The notes below the pieces were generated by a model. That model was not told the DNA's origin. It did no database searches and was given only the letters and a program-made list of their open reading frames with translations. A stretch of 64,000 nucleotides of DNA, taken from NCBI RefSeq assembly GCF_021532315.1, contig NZ_JAKGAO010000007.1, forward strand, positions 344,769 to 408,768, written 5' to 3'. Positions 60,007 through 64,000 of the stretch are shown piece by piece (position 1 is the stretch's first letter; each line of letters starts with the position of its first letter). Origin of the DNA: Paenibacillus tarimensis (GTDB taxonomy: Bacteria; Bacillota; Bacilli; Paenibacillales; Paenibacillaceae). The position numbers and the translations under genes were made by a program.

Positions 60007-60699
60007 ATGAGCAGAAAAGGAAGGGCTGCCGGGATACTATACGCGCTGGTCAGCAGCCTGGTTGCGCCTGCTCTGATCCTCTGGGCGGCAGATGGATCTG
60101 ACGCGGTTGCCAAGGGGCTGATGGCTGCGGCTGTGCTTCTGTCTGTGTCCGTCCCGGCAGGTTGGTATCTCGGTTTGCGATATGATAGACTGGAACGGCA
60201 GTCCTGCTTGGATGAATTAACAGGTGTCCTTAACAGAAGGTTTATTGTCCGAACGGTACCCGTTCTCCTTCGAAAGGCAGGTCTTAAGCGTAAACGTATA
60301 TCGGTTTCCATCATAGATTTGAACGGTTTTAAGACGATTAACGATACATATGGCCACGCAGCCGGTGATCAGCTGCTGTGCAGGGTAACAGAAGTGCTGA
60401 CGGGCATAGCAGCCAAGGGAGAGATTGTGGCACGTTGGGGCGGAGACGAATTTATAGTAGTCTGTCCCTATGGCAGCGGAAACCCGGCAAGCAGCTTGCA
60501 GCGAAGCATTAAGGAAAGCTTAGACCAGCTGTCTCTCAAGACGGGCTTAGAGGTAACGGCAGCAATTGGCACATCCGTATTTCCTGAAGATGGGGAGACG
60601 ATCCATGAATTAATAGCAGCAGCCGACGGGCGTATGTATCGCAGCAAGCCTAAACGGAGCGGACAAAGACATGAGGCGCCGCTCGTGCGGCATGCATAA
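60007..60699 (+). CDS. Diguanylate cyclase, short membrane form
   Basis: 230 aa. Two transmembrane helices (GILYALVSSLVAPALILWA and GLMAAAVLLSVSVPAGWYLG) are followed by a GGDEF domain (CLDELTGVLNRR, DLNGFKTINDTYGHAAGD, RWGGDEF). The RxxD inhibition site is absent (AKGE at that position), unlike in its upstream neighbour, so it would not be feedback-inhibited in the same way. It starts 20 bp after the 7TM cyclase. The very short input part has no sensor domain. Confidence 0.88.
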   Translation: MSRKGRAAGILYALVSSLVAPALILWAADGSDAVAKGLMAAAVLLSVSVPAGWYLGLRYDRLERQSCLDELTGVLNRRFIVRTVPVLLRKAGLKRKRISVSIIDLNGFKTINDTYGHAAGDQLLCRVTEVLTGIAAKGEIVARWGGDEFIVVCPYGSGNPASSLQRSIKESLDQLSLKTGLEVTAAIGTSVFPEDGETIHELIAAADGRMYRSKPKRSGQRHEAPLVRHA

Positions 60700-60734
60700 C
60701 TTGCGGCTTTCAAGACGGCAAAGGCGGGGAATAC

Positions 60735-61817
60735 ATGAGAAGAGTTCATATTAGTGCAGTCTCGCCTGGCGATAAGCTGGCAAGACCCATTTTAAGAGAA
60801 AACGGCAACGTGCTTCTTGGCAGCGGTGTCGAGCTCAGCAGCCGGTTCATTCAGCGGCTTGAGACGATGGGCATTGATATTGTTTATATTGAAGACAAGC
60901 ATACCGAAGACATTATTCCTGAGGAAGTCATCCGCGATGAAACGAGAAAGAACGCGGTCGATTCCATTTATAAGACAGTTAGTACCCTGATGGAGCAGCC
61001 GACGACGCGGGGGAGAGCGGTTGCACCTGAGATGGGGCGTACGTTCCGTAATGTTTTTGGACAGATTGTTCAGGACTTGCTCAGCCGCAAGGACGTCATG
61101 ATTAACTTGACGAGCATTCACGTAACGGATGCTTACCTGTTCAATCATTCGGTTAATGTGGCGATTCTGGCCGGCATTATGGGTATCGCAAAGGGATATA
61201 ACCGCAACCAGATTGAAGAGCTGGGGATCGGCGCGCTTTTGTTTGATATCGGAATGACGAAGGTTCCGCAGGAGCTGCTGGCAAAGAAAACACCGCTTAC
61301 TCCTGATGAGCGGGCGATTGTAGAGCGGCATACGGTGGACGGGTTTGATATTCTTCGTACCCATCATGACATCTCTCTTCTGTCAGCTCACTGCGCGCTG
61401 CAGCATCATGAGCGGTATGACGGAACGGGTTATCCGAGAGGGCTGAAGGGCGAGGAAATTCACGAATATGCGCAAATTGTTGCCATAGCGGATGTTTACG
61501 ATGCCTTGACATCGCCGAGAACCTACCGGAACCGGTACACACCATCAGAAGCGATAGAATATTTGTTTGCTGCCGGTAATTCTTATTTTAATCTGGATTT
61601 GATCCGGCTGTTCTGCCGGCATATCTCCATTTACCCGGTGGCAACGACAGTTTTGCTCAATACCGGACAGGTTGGGGTTGTGTCGGCGAATAACCCGCTG
61701 GCGGTTCACCGGCCGATTATACGGATTCTCCGAGAAGCGGATGGAACGCCGGCAGCATCGCCGTACGAAATTGACTTGAAGGACGATCTGCAGATGATGA
61801 TTGTGAAGGAGCTTTAG
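60735..61817 (+). CDS. HD-GYP domain protein with altered HD motif
   Basis: 360 aa. The N-terminal ~70 residues (HISAVSPGDKLARPIL, GVELSSRFIQRLETMG) are the usual extension of these proteins. The HD-GYP domain has NHSVNVAILAG with His138, a FD in place of HD (Phe170-Asp171 in LLFDIGMTKVP), His199, HHE (224-226) and GYP (232-234), then ADVYDAL. HD-GYP enzymes degrade cyclic di-GMP with a metal centre; loss of the HD histidine removes a metal ligand, so activity may be lost or changed. It may instead act as a receptor. GGCGGGG precedes the ATG; 35 bp after the short cyclase gene. Confidence 0.88.
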   Translation: MRRVHISAVSPGDKLARPILRENGNVLLGSGVELSSRFIQRLETMGIDIVYIEDKHTEDIIPEEVIRDETRKNAVDSIYKTVSTLMEQPTTRGRAVAPEMGRTFRNVFGQIVQDLLSRKDVMINLTSIHVTDAYLFNHSVNVAILAGIMGIAKGYNRNQIEELGIGALLFDIGMTKVPQELLAKKTPLTPDERAIVERHTVDGFDILRTHHDISLLSAHCALQHHERYDGTGYPRGLKGEEIHEYAQIVAIADVYDALTSPRTYRNRYTPSEAIEYLFAAGNSYFNLDLIRLFCRHISIYPVATTVLLNTGQVGVVSANNPLAVHRPIIRILREADGTPAASPYEIDLKDDLQMMIVKEL

Positions 61818-61901
61818 AAGACTGGGCTGTTAGGCCAGCCCGCAGGTAAGAGAATGGAAGAAACAAGGATGCTTGCTGCGGGCAGCGGAGGCTGATTTAA
61901 T

Positions 61902-61950
61902 GGGAGACTGGAGTGCAGGTCATTAGACCAGGCAGAAGTCTCCCTTTTGT
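61902..61950 (+). terminator. Terminator after the c-di-GMP cluster
   Basis: GGGAGACT pairs with AGTCTCCC around a ~27-base loop containing a further GGTC/GACC stem; TTTTGTTATG follows. Confidence 0.65.
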
Positions 61951-62003
61951 TATGTTTAGGTATTATGGGGGGGTGGGGTAAAATAGTAAGGAATCTGGAA
62001 TAG

Positions 62004-62031
62004 TTGTAAAAATTGGCGGAACGGATACAAT
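62004..62031 (+). promoter_or_regulatory. Possible promoter of the ligase-like gene
   Basis: TTGTAA-N16-TACAAT, about 60 bases before the ATG and after the c-di-GMP cluster terminator. Confidence 0.5.
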
Positions 62032-62091
62032 TACTACGGAAGGTCTAGATGCTGAGCTAGGGAAAGCCGGAATGGGGGAGTGAGGCAGCGG

Positions 62092-64000
62092 ATGGCAAAG
62101 GAACAGCAGCAGTACAGGATGTTTACTGAATCGGCTGGATCGGCTGTATCGGCAGAAGTGCGGGAGCGGGTCTCTCTGACTGCAGGTATAATTGAACGAA
62201 GAGCAAGCCTGCTGCAGGAGATTGTGCCGGCGGTGCTTGCCGCAATTGTGCTGACTACGGCTGCTTGGAGAAGCGGTATGTACTTTGATACGGCATATTA
62301 CCGTTGGGAGCTAGCTGTTATTGTAGCTTCACTGCTGCTGGGACTCCCCCGTCTTTGCAGATGGCCGGCCGCTAATATAATAATTCCTGGTTCCCGGTCT
62401 GACTGTCCTGCGGTGGGCCCAGCGGAATCTCGTATAAGCTGGCTGCTTGTCCTGCTTCCGCTGACAACAGCCGGTATATACGGAATTTCACTGGCTATGG
62501 GAACCGTTTCGGTACTGGGTTCAATTAACGGGCTTGTCCGGTGGTGCAGCCTGACGGCATTTGCGATGCTGCTGCTGGCTGTAAATCCCGGCTTCAGACA
62601 GCGCTGGCTGCTGGCTGCACTGCAGGTTACGGCCGCGTGGATAGCAGGGGGATCACTTGCTGGCTGGATCGGGCTAACTCAAGCTCCCGGCAGCGTGCTG
62701 CTGAGTGATAATGGGGATATATCTGCCCTCGGAGCAAGGCTTGCCGGCTTCTTTGAGTATCCTAACATGCTGGGGGCAGTTGCCGGATCGCTGCTGCTCC
62801 TCCAGCTGCTGCTGCTGGCTGTGGCGGGAAGCAGGCGGGAGACGGTACTGCCGGGACTGCTTGCTTGCTGGCTGGCGATTGTACTGCTGCTTACGGAATC
62901 CAGAGGGGCATGGCTGGTTGTCCTGATCTGCTGGATGGCAGGGCTGGTGTGGGCCGGAAAAGGTAGACGGCTTCAGTGGATGCTGTATACAGGCTGGACG
63001 GCACTCGGCGCTGCGGCTGGTGCCTGGCTGCTTGTCCCTGCAGCCGGGCGGCATATGGAGAAAAGCGGAGGAACCACACCTGACGGGCTGGTCATAACAG
63101 GAGACATAGCGGCTGATTTACTGATGCTGCTTTGTCTGACGGCCGCATTCTGTGGAGGCTGCTCTTTGATTGTCTCACAGTCTGACCGGCAGCGGAGCAG
63201 GGGGAGACGGTTGCCAGCATGGGTGAAGCTCTTGGTCAGCTGCAGCCTTGGAGCCGGCGCCTGGCTTCTGCTGCCGGAAAGCCTTACCGGCCGGCTGGAG
63301 GGCCATAATGCAACGGCAAGCGCAAGGGGAATGCTGTACAGAGATGGCTGGGAGCTCATTCAGGGGGCGCCTTGGCTGGGATACGGCGGAGATGCATGGC
63401 AGGCGCTGTTCCAGGCTCACCAGGATATGCCTTATGTTGGTGCCGAGGTGCACAGCGGCTATATCAGTCTGCTGCTTGGTATCGGTACGGCCGGGCTGCT
63501 GGTGGTGGCTGCTTACATCGTTACGCTTCTGCTGCCTGTATGGCGGCATAACCGGCTAGGGCTTACACCGCTGCTGGTGCTGATTATTCATGCGGCTGTT
63601 GATTTCGATATGTCGTATGGTTTTTACTGGCTTCTGCTGCTTACAATGGGAATCTGCCTGGGCGCAGCGCCGGTCGCTATGCAGGCCGCGCATGCCGTGC
63701 CGGCGGCTTTCGCACGCCGGCGGGACAGCTCAGCTGAGGCAGGGCGGCAGCGTGCCCGCCCTGCCCTGAGCGTGGCGGCACTGTGCATCGCCGCCACGCT
63801 TGCAGCCGCCGCCGTTACGGCTTGGCGGCTGGACACCGCCCGCGCGGCGCGTGACGCCGCCGCCGCGGCTGAGGGCGCAGCGCGCGCTGATGCGCTGCGC
63901 GCTGCGCTTGCGGCGAATCCCGCGTGGACGCGGATTCGCCTGGAGCTGGCGCCGCTCGCCCCTGCGGGTGAGCGAGCGGCGCTGCTCGCGGGCGGACTGC
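62092..64000 (+). CDS. O-antigen ligase/polymerase-family membrane protein (3' cut by window edge)
   Basis: At least 636 aa, open to the right edge. About twelve hydrophobic helices; the Wzy_C signature of O-antigen ligases and polymerases is clear (TASARGMLYRDGWELI, APWLGYGGDAW, then VHSGYISLLLGIGTAGL). After the helices a very Ala/Arg-rich helical region begins (GAARADALRAALAANPAW), consistent with the TPR-type extension some Bacillota members carry. The family joins or polymerises glycan repeat units outside the membrane. The start ATG follows AGTGAGG. Its 3' 350 bases are extremely GC-rich compared with the rest of the window. Confidence 0.82.
   Translation, partial: MAKEQQQYRMFTESAGSAVSAEVRERVSLTAGIIERRASLLQEIVPAVLAAIVLTTAAWRSGMYFDTAYYRWELAVIVASLLLGLPRLCRWPAANIIIPGSRSDCPAVGPAESRISWLLVLLPLTTAGIYGISLAMGTVSVLGSINGLVRWCSLTAFAMLLLAVNPGFRQRWLLAALQVTAAWIAGGSLAGWIGLTQAPGSVLLSDNGDISALGARLAGFFEYPNMLGAVAGSLLLLQLLLLAVAGSRRETVLPGLLACWLAIVLLLTESRGAWLVVLICWMAGLVWAGKGRRLQWMLYTGWTALGAAAGAWLLVPAAGRHMEKSGGTTPDGLVITGDIAADLLMLLCLTAAFCGGCSLIVSQSDRQRSRGRRLPAWVKLLVSCSLGAGAWLLLPESLTGRLEGHNATASARGMLYRDGWELIQGAPWLGYGGDAWQALFQAHQDMPYVGAEVHSGYISLLLGIGTAGLLVVAAYIVTLLLPVWRHNRLGLTPLLVLIIHAAVDFDMSYGFYWLLLLTMGICLGAAPVAMQAAHAVPAAFARRRDSSAEAGRQRARPALSVAALCIAATLAAAAVTAWRLDTARAARDAAAAAEGAARADALRAALAANPAWTRIRLELAPLAPAGERAALLAGGL

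Overview
The window looks like chromosomal DNA of a Paenibacillus-type member of the Bacillota. The evidence is strong purine-rich ribosome binding sites, an rsbV-rsbW-sigB stress operon, a YyaC-type sporulation protein, a TnrA-like MerR regulator with a perfect TnrA/GlnR box, a type-2 Firmicutes galT, and many small Bacillus/Paenibacillus families (DUF1128, YtxH, GSP17M, DUF948, DUF4080). I see no rRNA, tRNA, CRISPR array, insertion sequence or prophage block. Both edges cut genes: an ABC-2 permease on the left and an O-antigen-ligase-like protein on the right. There are 57 supported coding regions, three of them (41, 54 and 53 aa) very short.

Layout. 0-5.6 kb: end of an ABC-2 permease, a secreted trypsin-like protease with a copper-amine-oxidase-type stalk domain, a B12-binding/radical SAM protein and a YghZ-type aldo/keto reductase. 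6-10 kb: a membrane GGDEF-EAL protein overlapping a solute-binding lipoprotein with no transporter alongside. 10-12 kb: an RNA methyltransferase-like gene and a luciferase-like monooxygenase. 12.3-20.8 kb: one 2816-residue cyclic beta-1,2-glucan synthase. 21-23 kb: hydrolase, pirin and a small unknown. 23.1-26.9 kb: a nitrogen-control module (TnrA-like regulator, TnrA box, Tat-exported flavin amine oxidase, exported RidA, TatA, TatC). 27-31 kb: D-2-hydroxyacid dehydrogenase followed by 47-bp tandem repeats, an old-yellow-enzyme NamA homologue and a hemolysin III family protein. 30.5-33.4 kb: a histidine kinase and a LytTR response regulator.

33.5-40.7 kb holds a tandem zinc-knuckle mini-protein, an SDR with an XRE regulator, a divergent XRE regulator overlapping a 41-aa membrane protein, a class-3 lipase, the Nnr NAD(P)HX repair enzyme, a GH1 beta-glucosidase and a Gfo/Idh/MocA oxidoreductase. 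40.8-48.5 kb is a general-stress neighbourhood: DUF1328, DUF948, a receiver-PP2C phosphatase, CorA, the sigB operon, a 53-aa membrane protein with a textbook sigma-B promoter, GSP17M and YtxH proteins. Several genes here carry sigma-B-like promoters.

48.7-53.7 kb: an AraC regulator divergent from galK-galE-galT (Leloir pathway). 53.8-58.2 kb: small unknowns, DUF1128, YyaC, an alpha/beta hydrolase, a helical-repeat protein and a methyltransferase. 58.3-61.8 kb: two diguanylate cyclases and an HD-GYP protein missing the His of its HD motif, followed by the polysaccharide ligase-like gene, whose 3' part becomes very GC-rich.

The two most interesting groups are the nitrogen-regulated extracytoplasmic amine oxidation module, with its own Tat translocase and exported RidA, and the solute-binding lipoprotein/GGDEF-EAL pair, which resembles NspS-MbaA signalling of Vibrio but in a Gram-positive.
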